DNA of 64,000 bases, from positions 62,001 to 126,000 of the forward strand of contig JAJEBV010000015.1 in NCBI GenBank assembly GCA_022822365.1, written 5' to 3'. The DNA comes from Thermoanaerobaculia bacterium (GTDB taxonomy: Bacteria > Acidobacteriota > Thermoanaerobaculia > Multivoradales > Multivoraceae). The notes under the pieces were generated by a model. That model did no database searches and was not told where the DNA came from. It worked only from the letters and a program-made list of their open reading frames with translations. A program made the position numbers and the translations under genes. Positions 1 through 8,939 of the stretch are shown here, one piece after another. Position 1 is the stretch's first letter. Each line of letters starts with the position of its first letter.

Positions 1-200
1 GCCCCGCCGCCGTGAACCAGCATCGGGCGCAGCCCGGCGCTCCGCAGCAGCACCAGATCCTCGATCAGGGTGCCGAACTCCTCGCCGGCCATCGCCCGGC
101 CGCCGTACTTGACGACGACGCGCTTGCCGCGCCACGCCGACGCGTAGCGCAGCGCCGCCGCCATCTCCTGGCCCAGATCCCTTTCAGTCGCCACGTTCAT
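1..200 (-). CDS. argB: Acetylglutamate kinase, N-terminal part (cut by window edge)
   Basis: Only the first 66 codons are present; the rest lies beyond base 1. The visible protein has the amino-acid-kinase opening of ArgB: a short helix, then [13 protein letters not shown] (nucleotide-binding lysine and KYGG turn) and, near the edge, LVHGGG, the glycine-rich loop of N-acetylglutamate kinases. The family phosphorylates N-acetylglutamate in the second step of arginine synthesis in the cytoplasm. The ATG at 200 lies three bases after the argJ stop codon, so the gene is the third member of an argC-argJ-argB operon. The assignment is strong because both motifs and the neighbours agree, although the C-terminal half cannot be seen. 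Confidence 0.88.
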   Translation of the reverse strand, partial: MNVATERDLGQEMAAALRYASAWRGKRVVVKYGGRAMAGEEFGTLIEDLVLLRSAGLRPMLVHGGG

Positions 201-203
201 GCC

Positions 204-1406
204 TCAACTCATGTAGCTGGCGTTGATCTCGATGTAGCCCTCGGACAGGTCGCAGGTCCAGACCGTCCAGCGACCCGCGCCGAGCCCCAGATCGACCTCC
301 AGGACCGTGTGGTCCGCGACCATCGTCCGCGCCAGACCCTCGAGGTTGTCGCTGACGCCCAGACCGCCGCGCACGACCTCGACCCGCTCGCCGTCGGCGA
401 GCACCGCGATCCCGATCCGCTGCTCCACGATGTCGACTCCCGCGCGTCCGATCGCCCCCATGAACCGGCCCCAGTTCGGCTGACCGGAACGGTAGGCCGT
501 CTTGACCAGGGGCGAGTTGGCGATCGTGTTCGCGACCTGCCGGGCCGCCGCGTCGGTGCGAGCGCCCTTCACCCGGACCTCGATCACGCGGTTCGCTCCC
601 TCGGCGTCGGCGATCAGGGCGACGGCGAGCCGGCCGAGGACACGCTGCAGACCGGCCGTGAAACGGTCCAGGTCGTCCGCGGACCCGGCCTCGACCCCGG
701 CCGCGCCGTTGGCGAGCACCAGGACGCAGTCGTTCGTGCTCGTGTCGCCGTCGACCGTGACGCTGTTGAAGGTCGGCTCCACCGCCTTCCGCAGGGCGAG
801 GTCGAGCGTCTCCGGCGACGCCTTCACGTCCGTCGTGACGAAGGCCAGGGTGGTCGCCATGTCCGGCGCCATCATTCCGGCCCCCTTCGCGATGCCGCCG
901 ATCGTCACCTCGCCGCCCGCGAGGCCGACCTTCTCGACCTTGATCTTCGGCCGGGTGTCCGTCGTCAGGATCCCCTCAGCCGCCGAAACGCCGCCTCCCG
1001 GCCCGAGCTCGTTCGCCGCCTGGTCGATGCCGGCGAACACGGTGGGCATCGGCAGAGGGACCCCGATCACGCCGGTCGAGGCGACCAGGACGTGGCCCGG
1101 ATCCATGTCGAGCGCCGCGCCGGCCCGCTCCGCCATCGCCCGCGCGTCGGCCAGGCCCGGCTCGCCCGTGCAGGCGTTCGCGTTGCCGCTGTTCGCCACG
1201 ATCGCTCGCGCCCGGCCGCCAGCCAGGATCTCGCGGCAGTAGAGCACGGGCGCGGCCTGGACCTGGTTGCGCGTGAACACGGCCGCCAAGGCCGACGGCT
1301 CGTCGGCGGTCGAGGCGATGATCGAGAGGTCGAGCCGCCTCTTCTTCAGGCCACAGTGCACGCCGGCGGCAACGAACCCCTGCGGGGCGGTGACGCCGCA
1401 GCTCAC
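204..1406 (-). CDS. argJ: Arginine biosynthesis protein ArgJ (glutamate N-acetyltransferase)
   Basis: A 400-residue protein, normal for ArgJ. It has the N-terminal TAPQGFVAAGVHCGLK segment, the VANSGNANACTG motif (about 70-81) and the self-cleavage region KGAGMMAPDMATTL, where the family cuts before Thr185 to make the two subunits of an N-terminal-nucleophile enzyme. ArgJ moves the acetyl group from N-acetylornithine to glutamate, recycling it and releasing ornithine. The gene overlaps the argC stop by four bases (ATGA) and is followed after three bases by argB, so the three are probably translated together. Whether it also uses acetyl-CoA (bifunctional ArgJ) cannot be decided from sequence. 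Confidence 0.95.
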   Translation of the reverse strand: MSCGVTAPQGFVAAGVHCGLKKRRLDLSIIASTADEPSALAAVFTRNQVQAAPVLYCREILAGGRARAIVANSGNANACTGEPGLADARAMAERAGAALDMDPGHVLVASTGVIGVPLPMPTVFAGIDQAANELGPGGGVSAAEGILTTDTRPKIKVEKVGLAGGEVTIGGIAKGAGMMAPDMATTLAFVTTDVKASPETLDLALRKAVEPTFNSVTVDGDTSTNDCVLVLANGAAGVEAGSADDLDRFTAGLQRVLGRLAVALIADAEGANRVIEVRVKGARTDAAARQVANTIANSPLVKTAYRSGQPNWGRFMGAIGRAGVDIVEQRIGIAVLADGERVEVVRGGLGVSDNLEGLARTMVADHTVLEVDLGLGAGRWTVWTCDLSEGYIEINASYMS

Positions 1407-2440
1407 GGGAACACCGGTATGGCCGAGAGGCCCGTGGTTTCTTCGAAACTAAACATCACATTCATGTTCTGCACCGCCTGGCCGGCGGCTCCCTTGACGA
1501 GGTTGTCGAGCGCCGCGAACACGACCGCGAGCCCGCGTTCGGCATCGACGCGGACGGCGAGGTCGCAGTAGTTGGAGCCCAGGGTGGCCTTCGTCTGGGG
1601 CAAGACCGAACCGGTCAGCACTCGCACGAAGGGCTCGCTGGCATAGCGATCGAGGTACGCCGCCTCGAGCTCGTCGCGGCTCGGCGGCGCGGTCATCGGC
1701 ACGTAGCAGGCGGAGAGGATGCCCCGGGTCATCGGCACGAGATGGGGCGAGAAGAACACGCGGGGCGCTTCCCCGAAGGCGGCCAGTTCCTGCTCGATCT
1801 CGGGCTGGTGGCGATGAGCGCCCGCACCGTATGGCTTCAGGTTCTCGTTCAACTCCGAGTACTGGTAGCCGTCCCGGGCGTTTCTGCCCGCTCCCGAGAC
1901 GCCGGACTTCGCGTCGATGACCACCGCGCCGGTGACGCGGTCGCCGAAGTGCTCGAAGAGCGGCTTGAGCGCCAGGGCGGAGGCGGTCGGGTAGCAGCCG
2001 GGATTGGCGACCAGGCGCGCACCGGCCACCGCGGAGCGCCGCCACTCCGTCAGGCCGTAGACCGCTTCAGCGAGAAGGTCAGTGGCCGTGTGCTCGCCGC
2101 CGTACCAGCGCCGGTAGGCGGACGGGCTCCGGAGCCGGAAGTCCGCGCCGATGTCGATGACCCTGGCCCCGGCCTCGAGCAGCCGGCCCGCGGCGCCGAG
2201 CGCCTCGCCGTGCGGCAGAGCCAGGAAGACGACGTCGGCGGCGCCCAGACGATCCCAGTCCGTCTCCACCAGATCGGCGGTGACGGCGGCGCCCAGGTGG
2301 GGGAACACGTCACTCGCGGAACGGCCCGCCTGGCGGCCTGCCGCCAGCGCACCAAGCTCCACTTCCGGGTGGCCCTGAAGCCACCGGACGAGTTCCGCTC
2401 CACTGTAGCCGGACGCCCCGGCGATCGCAGCCCGAATCAC
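1403..2440 (-). CDS. argC: N-acetyl-gamma-glutamyl-phosphate reductase
   Basis: 345 residues, usual length. The NADP-binding loop GASGYSG is at 8-14 and the catalytic cysteine is Cys149 in NPGCYPT. The enzyme reduces acetylglutamyl phosphate to the semialdehyde in arginine synthesis. The start is a GTG at 2440. A TACTAT box ends 10 bases before it and no Shine-Dalgarno sequence is visible, so this may be a leaderless start. An 18-bp inverted repeat lies just upstream (2466-2483) and could be an arginine-repressor-like operator. argC is the first gene of argC-argJ-argB. Confidence 0.95.
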   Translation of the reverse strand: MIRAAIAGASGYSGAELVRWLQGHPEVELGALAAGRQAGRSASDVFPHLGAAVTADLVETDWDRLGAADVVFLALPHGEALGAAGRLLEAGARVIDIGADFRLRSPSAYRRWYGGEHTATDLLAEAVYGLTEWRRSAVAGARLVANPGCYPTASALALKPLFEHFGDRVTGAVVIDAKSGVSGAGRNARDGYQYSELNENLKPYGAGAHRHQPEIEQELAAFGEAPRVFFSPHLVPMTRGILSACYVPMTAPPSRDELEAAYLDRYASEPFVRVLTGSVLPQTKATLGSNYCDLAVRVDAERGLAVVFAALDNLVKGAAGQAVQNMNVMFSFEETTGLSAIPVFP

Positions 2441-2450
2441 AAGGCCGCGA

Positions 2451-2456
2451 ATAGTA
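2451..2456 (-). promoter_or_regulatory. Candidate -10 box of argC
   Basis: On the minus strand TACTAT (four or five of six bases fit TATAAT) lies 10 nt before the GTG of argC. A transcript would begin almost at the start codon. No convincing -35 box is seen; the inverted repeat at 2466-2483 occupies part of that space. Confidence 0.45.
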
Positions 2457-2465
2457 CACCACTTT

Positions 2466-2483
2466 GGCGAAAACTTATTCGCC
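2466..2483. promoter_or_regulatory. Inverted repeat upstream of argC, possible ArgR-type operator
   Basis: A perfect dyad GGCGAA-N6-TTCGCC with an AT-rich centre, 18 bp in total, in the gap between the rhomboid gene and argC. Its size and the GAAT...TTC core resemble the 18-bp ARG box of arginine repressors, but the outer bases differ from that consensus. No argR gene is in the window. The position over the argC promoter fits repression by arginine; the identity of the regulator is an inference. Confidence 0.35.
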
Positions 2484-2509
2484 GGCGGGAAAAGCCGCCT
2501 CCTGGTCGA

Positions 2510-3355
2510 TCAGAACGACCAGGAGATGAACGAGAGCGGCACCGCCAGCAGCGATACGACGAGCAGCACGAGAGCGGTGAGGACCTGCCCGGGGCGCTCT
2601 TCCGTGTTCGGACCGTAGCGGCTCGCCAGCAGGTATCCCCCGGCCAGCCCGCCGAGATGAGCCCAGTTGTCGATCCCCGGGATCAGCAGGCCGAACAGCA
2701 CCAGGGGTATCGCCATGCCGAGCACCTGCCTCATGAACATCCGGCCGCCACTCTGGCGCGAGTAGCAGATCAGCGCTCCCAGCCAGCCGAACACGGCCGC
2801 CGAAGCGCCGAGGGTCACGCTGGCGCGGTGAGTGAAGGGCATCCAGGGCGCCACGATCGGCATGGCGCTGGTCACCAGGAAGCCCATCGCCGAGGAGAGC
2901 AGGTAGATGATCGCCGCGCGGGGAACGCCGTAGAGCCGGGCCATGACCGGCCCGAGCTGATGCACCCAGTACATGTTGAAGGCGATGTGCAGCAACCCGC
3001 CGTGCAGCCAGCCGGCGCTCAGAATGGTCCACCAGCGGCCGTAGTCGAAGACGATCAGCGCGCCGCTGGCGCCGAGCCGGACGCCGACCTCGAGGTCCGG
3101 CGCCAGGAAACCGAAGCCGAGCTGCGTGTTGACCCGGCCAGGGGCCATCAGGAGTTCCAGCAGGAAGATGACGACGCAGAGGCCGATCACGACGGTGGAG
3201 AACACCGCCTCGTTGCCGAGGTTCTGCAGGGCGCGCGAGAAGCCGAACAGGCTGGGCCGGGTCCGGCCGCAGTTCCAGCAGCGTTCGTCCTGCACGCCGA
3301 CCAGCCGGCCGCAGCCGGGGCAGACGACGGAGCCTGTCTTCTGGCGCTCGAACAT
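2510..3355 (-). CDS. Rhomboid family intramembrane serine protease with N-terminal zinc ribbon
   Basis: 281 residues. Residues 12-29 hold two CxxC pairs (Cys12, Cys15, Cys26, Cys29), a zinc-ribbon-like knuckle that would sit on the cytoplasmic side. Six or so hydrophobic segments follow. Rhomboid marks are HIAFN (His123, Asn127), the serine loop GASAAVFG with Ser185, and His233 in NWAHLGGLAGG, giving a Ser-His dyad inside the membrane. The usual GxSG loop reads GASA here. Rhomboids cut single-pass membrane proteins; the substrate is unknown. The ATG shares one base with the xseB stop (TGATG), so the gene is the last of the xseA-xseB-rhomboid operon. Confidence 0.9.
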   Translation of the reverse strand: MFERQKTGSVVCPGCGRLVGVQDERCWNCGRTRPSLFGFSRALQNLGNEAVFSTVVIGLCVVIFLLELLMAPGRVNTQLGFGFLAPDLEVGVRLGASGALIVFDYGRWWTILSAGWLHGGLLHIAFNMYWVHQLGPVMARLYGVPRAAIIYLLSSAMGFLVTSAMPIVAPWMPFTHRASVTLGASAAVFGWLGALICYSRQSGGRMFMRQVLGMAIPLVLFGLLIPGIDNWAHLGGLAGGYLLASRYGPNTEERPGQVLTALVLLVVSLLAVPLSFISWSF

Positions 3356-3672
3356 CAGAACGGGATGTCGTCCTGGTCGTCAGGCGTCGCGGGCTCCGTG
3401 GCCGGCGATCCGGCCTCCGGTGCCTCCGGCGTCGCGGCGCCCGAGTCGGCAGTGTCTTCCTCGATCTGCTCGACGATCTGCCGGACCTCGACCTCGGCCC
3501 GGCGGATCTTCTTCCGGCAGACCTCGAGCAACTGCGCCGCCCGGCCCAGTTCGCGGCCCAGTTGATCGACGTCGATCTCGTCGCCCTCGATCCGCCGGAG
3601 CACGCTCTCGAGTTCTTCCATCGCCTCGCTGAAGCTCAGTTCCGCCACGCCGTCGGTCCGGTCGTCGCTCAT
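3355..3672 (-). CDS. xseB: Exodeoxyribonuclease VII small subunit
   Basis: 105 residues. The core ELSFSEAMEELESVLRRIE followed by a helix with LGRELGRAAQLLEVCRKKI matches the two-helix fold of XseB. The C-terminus carries an acidic, proline-rich tail that the family does not need. XseB binds along the XseA subunits to form exonuclease VII, which degrades single-stranded DNA. The chosen ATG at 3672 forms an ATGA overlap with the xseA stop; an in-frame start six codons upstream would lie inside xseA. The stop shares a base with the rhomboid start. Confidence 0.9.
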   Translation of the reverse strand: MSDDRTDGVAELSFSEAMEELESVLRRIEGDEIDVDQLGRELGRAAQLLEVCRKKIRRAEVEVRQIVEQIEEDTADSGAATPEAPEAGSPATEPATPDDQDDIPF

Positions 3673-5087
3673 GCCGTCTCCTTGCCGCACGCGGCGTCTG
3701 CGTCAACGGTGCTGGCCAACGTACCGTCGGCAAGCCGGGTACGAAGCTCGTCGCCCGCCGCCACCTCCGACACCTGACGCACGAGTCCGCCGTCCGCGCG
3801 CCGGGTGATGCTGAAGCCGCGGGCGAGCGTCCGCTCCGGCGAGAGTTGCTCGCAGAGCCGGCCGTGCGCCTCCAGTCGCTCGGCCGCCCGGCCAACCGGC
3901 TTGAGGGCGCCGCGGACCAGGCCATCGCGCTGAACCTCCTCCTGCTTCCTGGCGGCCGCCACGAGCCGCTCCGCGGCAGTCCGCGCCCGGCCGGCCGCCA
4001 GGCGGCACTCGGCGGTACGGTCCGACAGCGCTCTCCCGGCCGCCCGCCCCAGGTCGCGCCGGAGGGCCCCGCAGTCGCGGGCGCGGTTCCTGAGCAGGGC
4101 GCGGCTCGGCGACGCCAGCCGCGGCGGGAGGGAAGAGACGCGTTGCCGAGCTGCGCGCAGGAGGTCCGTGGCCTGCCGCGCCAGGGCACGGCCCGCCTCC
4201 TCCACCCGGTACGCCGCCTCGCCGACCCTGCCGGCCAGGAACTCGGCCGCTTCCGTCGGCGTCTTGCAGGAGGTGTGGGCGACGACGTCCGCGATCGACA
4301 CGTCGATCTGGTGGCCGATGCCGCAGATCGTCGGCACCGGCGACCGGGCCACCGCTCGCGCGACCCGCCGACTGTCGAAGGTGGCCAGGTCGGAGCGCGA
4401 GCCGCCGCCCCGGATCAGGGCGATCGCATCGAGCCGCCGGCCGCCGCGTGCGTACGCGCCGAGCAGATCGAAGGCGCGGCCGATCTCCGCCTCGGCCGCC
4501 GCTCCCTGGACCGCCGAATGGACGAGGTACACGCGAAAGCCCAGGCCGGAGTTGGCCAGCGTGTCGAGAAAGTCGTGGTAGGCGGCGCTCCCCTCGGACG
4601 TGATGAGTCCGATCTCCAGCGGCGCCGCCGGCAGCGGCAGCTTCTTGTTGCGCTCGAGCAGGCCCTCGGCCTCCAGCGCCCGGAGCGTCTCCCGGCGCCT
4701 TTTCTCGAGCGCGCCGAGCGAGAACAGCGGATCGACCTCGCGGACCGTGAACTGGAGCCGGCCGCCGCCGGGCCAGAACTCGGGACGGCCGCAGCAACGC
4801 AGCACGACGCCCTCGGCCAGCTCGACTCCGGCCTCACGCAGTTGAGCCTCGGCGACGGCGCGTTCGTCCGCCCAGAGCACGCAGTCGATCTTCGCCCGGA
4901 TCCGGTCGCCGCGGCCCTTCTCGATCAACTCGAAGTAGAGCTGGCCCCTGGCCGCCGACCGCAGCCGCTGGACTTCCCCCGCGACCCATACCGCGGGGTA
5001 CGCGTCGGCGAGCAGGCCCTTCATCTCCCAGGCGAACTCGGAGACGGTGTAGGTGCCGGCCGGCAGTTCGGAATCGAGGCGGCTCAA
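3669..5087 (-). CDS. xseA: Exodeoxyribonuclease VII large subunit
   Basis: 472 residues, in the normal range. An OB-fold nucleic-acid-binding domain opens the protein (about 11-110, YTVSEFAWEMKGLL...VWVAGEVQ). The catalytic domain follows with IGLITSEGSAAYHDFL, the RGGGSRSDLATFD motif and GIGHQIDVSIADVVAHTSCKTPTEAAE, the XseA active-site region. A long arginine/alanine-rich helix near 290-400 is the part that carries XseB subunits. The start appears to be TTG at 5087, eight bases after the preceding gene ends; no other start fits the full OB fold. The enzyme acts on single-stranded DNA in repair and mutation avoidance. Confidence 0.93.
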   Translation of the reverse strand: MSRLDSELPAGTYTVSEFAWEMKGLLADAYPAVWVAGEVQRLRSAARGQLYFELIEKGRGDRIRAKIDCVLWADERAVAEAQLREAGVELAEGVVLRCCGRPEFWPGGGRLQFTVREVDPLFSLGALEKRRRETLRALEAEGLLERNKKLPLPAAPLEIGLITSEGSAAYHDFLDTLANSGLGFRVYLVHSAVQGAAAEAEIGRAFDLLGAYARGGRRLDAIALIRGGGSRSDLATFDSRRVARAVARSPVPTICGIGHQIDVSIADVVAHTSCKTPTEAAEFLAGRVGEAAYRVEEAGRALARQATDLLRAARQRVSSLPPRLASPSRALLRNRARDCGALRRDLGRAAGRALSDRTAECRLAAGRARTAAERLVAAARKQEEVQRDGLVRGALKPVGRAAERLEAHGRLCEQLSPERTLARGFSITRRADGGLVRQVSEVAAGDELRTRLADGTLASTVDADAACGKETA

Positions 5088-5094
5088 CTGCGGC

Positions 5095-5643
5095 TCAGTG
5101 AAAGCCGGTGAGTTCGGCCATGGATTCCATCGGAATCGCCTCGGCCCACTCCAGGGCGTTCTTGTCGCCGATCGTCAGCTTGTCCAGGAACTGGCGCGCC
5201 TCGTCGCGGTGCGTGAACAGCCGCCAGATGAAGGTGTGGCCGGCCGGCGCGGTGAAGTACGTGTAGTTGCGCATCCCCTCGCTCAGGTCGAAGCCGAGAT
5301 CCGATTCGCCGTTCACGCCGACGCAGGCCATCGCGATCGCCCGGTACGCCAGCGCGAGCGCCTTCAGCGGCTCCTCGAAGTCCGACAGCTCCTCGCGCGA
5401 GAGCGGGGAGTGAAAGAGGGCGATCTTCGAACCGTCCTCCTCGGCGAGCAGGTTGTACGGCACGTCCGACCGGTCGAGCGCGTCCCGCGTCTCGCTGGTC
5501 ATGACGAAGACGTCGTCCGTGTCCTCGACCTTGTAGGCGATCGCGAAGGTGTCCGAGTCCAGCCCCCCGAACGACTCGGCGAGGATGCCCTCGTCTTCGA
5601 TCGTGAAGTAGAAGAGGCGCGAAATCATCCGACGGGTAGCCAT
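5095..5643 (-). CDS. Conserved-looking protein of unknown function
   Basis: 182 residues, acidic, without signal peptide or membrane segment, so probably cytoplasmic. I do not recognise the family. It opens MATRRMISRLFYFTIEDEGILAESF and has a middle stretch rich in Asp and Glu. AGGAG lies five bases before the ATG at 5643, which supports this start over the internal Met6. The gene stands eight bases before xseA on the same strand and is therefore likely the first gene of the xseA-xseB-rhomboid transcript. Confidence 0.7.
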   Translation of the reverse strand: MATRRMISRLFYFTIEDEGILAESFGGLDSDTFAIAYKVEDTDDVFVMTSETRDALDRSDVPYNLLAEEDGSKIALFHSPLSREELSDFEEPLKALALAYRAIAMACVGVNGESDLGFDLSEGMRNYTYFTAPAGHTFIWRLFTHRDEARQFLDKLTIGDKNALEWAEAIPMESMAELTGFH

Positions 5644-5739
5644 GGGTACTCCTGGTCGGCCGTAGCGGCCGAGCGGCGCGAATCCTACCGGATCGCCGCC
5701 AACTCCGGGGGTTCGCGCGGCCCCCGGGGCCCAGGTCGT

Positions 5740-6411
5740 TCAGGGCGTCCGGTGCTGGAGCAGAAACCGGTCGAGTTCCCCTCTTTCTTCCGGCGTCGTG
5801 TCCTCCAGGGCGATCAGGTACTCGCCGCCCGCCTCGGGCAGCGGAACGTCGATCAGGGTGACGGCGCGCTCGATCGCTTCGCAGTCCAGACTGACCAGGA
5901 CCAGGGCCATCTGCCGGCAGACCGTGAAGAGCTGGGTGCCGAGCTCGCTCTCGATCCGCACCTGGGTCGTCGCCGGCATGCGTTCCGTGCGGATCCAGTA
6001 GCCCTCGTCACCGCGCCGGATGGAGATCTCACCCTCCAGACGGAGAGTCTGGGCAGGCACGACGAGCTCCTGGGTCAACTGGCTCTCCAGACTGCCGATG
6101 ACCACGTCCGCGGCGATCCGTCCCGAACCGGAGATGTCCAGCTCGAGCTCGGCCTCGAAGACGCCGTCGTCGCCGGCGGAAAGCGTCGCCGCGTGGCGAC
6201 TGACGGTCAGGGAGTGCTCGGGAGAGCGCAGGGCCACCTCGGCCGGCCCGACCTGGATGAGGGAAAGGTCCTCGATCAACTGCTCGTAGACCCGGTTCAG
6301 CCGCTCGAACGAGACCGTCCGCACGCCGTCCTTCTCCTGTGCCGCGACCGGCGCGGAGACGGCGAGCAGCAGCGCGAGCGCGAACCGCCGGCGGCCGGCG
6401 CGCCCGGTCAC
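5740..6411 (-). CDS. Secreted or periplasmic protein of unknown function
   Basis: 223 residues starting with GTG at 6411, overlapping the stop of the VWA gene by four bases. The first 25 residues form a typical Sec signal (RAGRRR, then FALALLLAVSAPVAAQ) with a likely cut near AAQ. The mature part is mostly beta-strand-like, alternating hydrophobic and acidic residues, with two cysteines (in the VCRQMALVLVSLDCEA region) that could form a disulphide. No family is recognised. Gene order DUF420, VWA/GWxTD, then this gene suggests a role together with the secreted VWA protein. Confidence 0.7.
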   Translation of the reverse strand: MTGRAGRRRFALALLLAVSAPVAAQEKDGVRTVSFERLNRVYEQLIEDLSLIQVGPAEVALRSPEHSLTVSRHAATLSAGDDGVFEAELELDISGSGRIAADVVIGSLESQLTQELVVPAQTLRLEGEISIRRGDEGYWIRTERMPATTQVRIESELGTQLFTVCRQMALVLVSLDCEAIERAVTLIDVPLPEAGGEYLIALEDTTPEERGELDRFLLQHRTP

Positions 6412-8939
6412 GGGTAGTAGCCGCTGATCGTCCGCGCCTTGAAGCGCCCCTTCACCCGCACTTCGACCTCGCGGTACTCGTCGCTTTCGCCGCCGCGGTC
6501 GGAGGTGTAGGCGAGCAGGTACTGGGAGCGCAGTTCGCGTTCGATGTCGTCGTAGACCGGCGCGAGGTCCTCGGCCTTGGAGATGAAGAACGAGCGCCCT
6601 CCGGTGGCCTTCGCGAGGTCGTTCAGCTTGTTGCGCAGGATCATCTGGGTGCGGCCGACGCCGAGGCCGATCGTGTAGATCGCGACGCCCGAGCGCCGCG
6701 CGTACTCCTCGACGTCCCGGAACTCGACCGTGCTCGAGGTGTCCTCGCCGTCCGACAGCAGCACGAGCGCACGGCGGCCCCGGACGCCCCGGAAGTAGTA
6801 GAGGCTGGTGATCACCGCGTCGTGCAGAGCCGTGGCGCCCGCGGCCCGCAGTCTCTGGATCACCGAGGCCACCGCGCTGACGTCCGAGGTCCGGCCGATC
6901 AACAACGCGGGCCGCGAGGCGAACGCCACGGCGAAGGATCGGTCGCGCGGCGTGATCATGTTCGTCAGGAACTGCGAGGCGGTCCGCCGAGCCTCGCCCA
7001 GGGACGTCTCCATCGAGCCCGAGGTGTCGATCACCACCCCCAGGGTGAGCGGCAGGTCCTCGACCAGCTCGAACTTCGCCAGTTCCTGCCGCCGCTTGTC
7101 CTCGAAGACGGTGAAGTCGCTCTCGGCCAGGCTGGTCACCGGCCGGTTCTGACCGTCCACGACCGTGGTGTAGAGCTCGACGAGGTCGACCTCCAGCGAC
7201 TCGGTGAAGGCGGGCGCGTTCAGGAAGCGGACGTCCTCGGCGCGGCTTCCGTCGTCGAGCGTCGCCGCGACCGTCAGGTAGACGAGATCCTGCTCGCCCG
7301 TCCCGGGCGGTACTTCGACCTCGGCCCGCCAGGGCGGCTGGCTCAGGACGGTCTGGACCTCCCCGCCGACGCTGAACTCGACTTCCTCGACGATGCGCTC
7401 CTCGGGCACGACGATCGTCGCCGACGCCTCCACCTTGCCAGAGACGCGGGCGCCCCGGCGCGGCTCGTTGATCGTCACGCGGAGCTCGCCCCGCTGCTGG
7501 TTCAGCACGATCTCGTCGGCGTCCACCACCTCGCGCTCCGCGTTCAGGCCCTCGACCCGGACCACCTGTTCCTCGGGGTACTTGGCCAGCCGGACCTCGG
7601 CGGTGAACGGCGGCCGGCGGCGGGTCACCTGGACCCTGCCGTCGACCAGAAAGCGCACGGCGACGATGTTCTCGCCCGTGATCAGGGTGTCGGCCCGCCA
7701 GAGACCGAGCACCACCTCGCTCTCGGGAGGCACCAGCATGATCGCGTTCCGCGCGTCGAGCACGGTTTCCGGCAGGTCCTCGGTCGCCATGACCAGCCGC
7801 AACTGATCTTCCGGTTCGACGGGAACCGCCTCGGGCCGCAGCGGCACCTCGACCGGCACCGAGGCGAACGCGGCCGCGCCGCCGACCTCGTCACGGACCA
7901 GGAGCCGGAGCAGGAGGACCGAACCCGGCCGGAAGAGCTGCTCGACCGGCAGCGCCATGGAGCGCTCCGGGTCCGACGCGCTGCCGACGAACCGCATCTT
8001 GAAGGTGTCGAAGACCCGGCCCGGCAGTTCGACCATGCCCTCCACGTTGATCCGCGTCTGCTTCCTGCCGGCGTCGTCGACGAAGGGCTCGACCGGAGCG
8101 CCCGGCGGCAGCGAGAGGAGAATCCGCGTGAGGATCCGCTGCCCGCGCTCCTCCGGAAAGGTGAGGATCGGATCCTCCAGTTCAAGCGGCGCCGGCCCGG
8201 GCACGACGTCGGCTGCTGCCTCTGCCGCCCACGCCTCGACATCGGCGGGCGGCGCCACCCATGCGAGGAAGTCCTCGTCGGTGCGACGGTCGCGGCGGAA
8301 GCCGAACAGGCCGCGGATACCCGTGATCTCGTCGACCCGGCGTGCCTTCTCGCAGACCTGCAGGTCGAAGCGGCGGGCCCGCAGCAGGCCGCGGAGTTCC
8401 TCGTACTGTTCGAGGAAGTACTCCATCTCCGGCATGTAGAGGGCGCGCTTCGTGTCCTCCGGCAACCACAGCCGGAAGACCTCGGCCGGCTTCGGCTGGT
8501 AGATGACGAGGTTCGTGTGCTCGCCGTTCTCCGGCCCGTAGCGCCAGAGCTGGAGCGGCCGGAACGTCTGGTCGCAGTCGACCGGGTCGATCGCGTCCGG
8601 CTCGCCGTGGAGGAACAGCAACCGGGCCCGGACATCGAAGAATGGCAGCCCCGCCATGCGCACCCGCTGGCGCCGGTGCTCTACGGCCTCGGCCACCCTG
8701 CCGCGGTCCAGAAAGGTGTCGATGTACTCCAGCCGGGACAGCGGATCCAGATTCCGCACCCGCTCCAGTTCGGCCGGCGCGAGCAGGAACTGGGGCCCGT
8801 CGAGAAAGAACTCCCTCTCACCGCTGGTCCACTCGGCGAGCCGCCACTCGGGTTCCTGGGCGGCCGCGAGCGCCGGCGGCAGGCACGCCGCCAGAAGCAG
8901 CACGCCAGCGGCGCGCACACGGTTGGCCGCGAACGTCAC
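6408..8939 (-). CDS. Secreted GWxTD-like and VWA domain protein (acidobacterial VWA type)
   Basis: 843 residues from the GTG at 8939, which overlaps the preceding stop codon as GTGA and gives a clean signal peptide (FAANRVRAAGVLLLAACLPPALAAAQ). The next 150 residues hold RLEYIDTFLDRG and ARLLFLHGEPDAID, as in GWxTD domains. The middle part (about 250-600) looks like several beta-sandwich repeats. The C-terminal VWA domain (about 630-800) has the metal-binding MIDAS motif DTSGSM at 638-643, preceded by the VTSLAESDFTVFEDK segment typical of acidobacterial VWA proteins. Such proteins are extracytoplasmic and probably bind partners through a metal ion; the precise role is unknown. Neighbours are a DUF420 membrane protein and a secreted unknown. 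Confidence 0.85.
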   Translation of the reverse strand: MTFAANRVRAAGVLLLAACLPPALAAAQEPEWRLAEWTSGEREFFLDGPQFLLAPAELERVRNLDPLSRLEYIDTFLDRGRVAEAVEHRRQRVRMAGLPFFDVRARLLFLHGEPDAIDPVDCDQTFRPLQLWRYGPENGEHTNLVIYQPKPAEVFRLWLPEDTKRALYMPEMEYFLEQYEELRGLLRARRFDLQVCEKARRVDEITGIRGLFGFRRDRRTDEDFLAWVAPPADVEAWAAEAAADVVPGPAPLELEDPILTFPEERGQRILTRILLSLPPGAPVEPFVDDAGRKQTRINVEGMVELPGRVFDTFKMRFVGSASDPERSMALPVEQLFRPGSVLLLRLLVRDEVGGAAAFASVPVEVPLRPEAVPVEPEDQLRLVMATEDLPETVLDARNAIMLVPPESEVVLGLWRADTLITGENIVAVRFLVDGRVQVTRRRPPFTAEVRLAKYPEEQVVRVEGLNAEREVVDADEIVLNQQRGELRVTINEPRRGARVSGKVEASATIVVPEERIVEEVEFSVGGEVQTVLSQPPWRAEVEVPPGTGEQDLVYLTVAATLDDGSRAEDVRFLNAPAFTESLEVDLVELYTTVVDGQNRPVTSLAESDFTVFEDKRRQELAKFELVEDLPLTLGVVIDTSGSMETSLGEARRTASQFLTNMITPRDRSFAVAFASRPALLIGRTSDVSAVASVIQRLRAAGATALHDAVITSLYYFRGVRGRRALVLLSDGEDTSSTVEFRDVEEYARRSGVAIYTIGLGVGRTQMILRNKLNDLAKATGGRSFFISKAEDLAPVYDDIERELRSQYLLAYTSDRGGESDEYREVEVRVKGRFKARTISGYYP

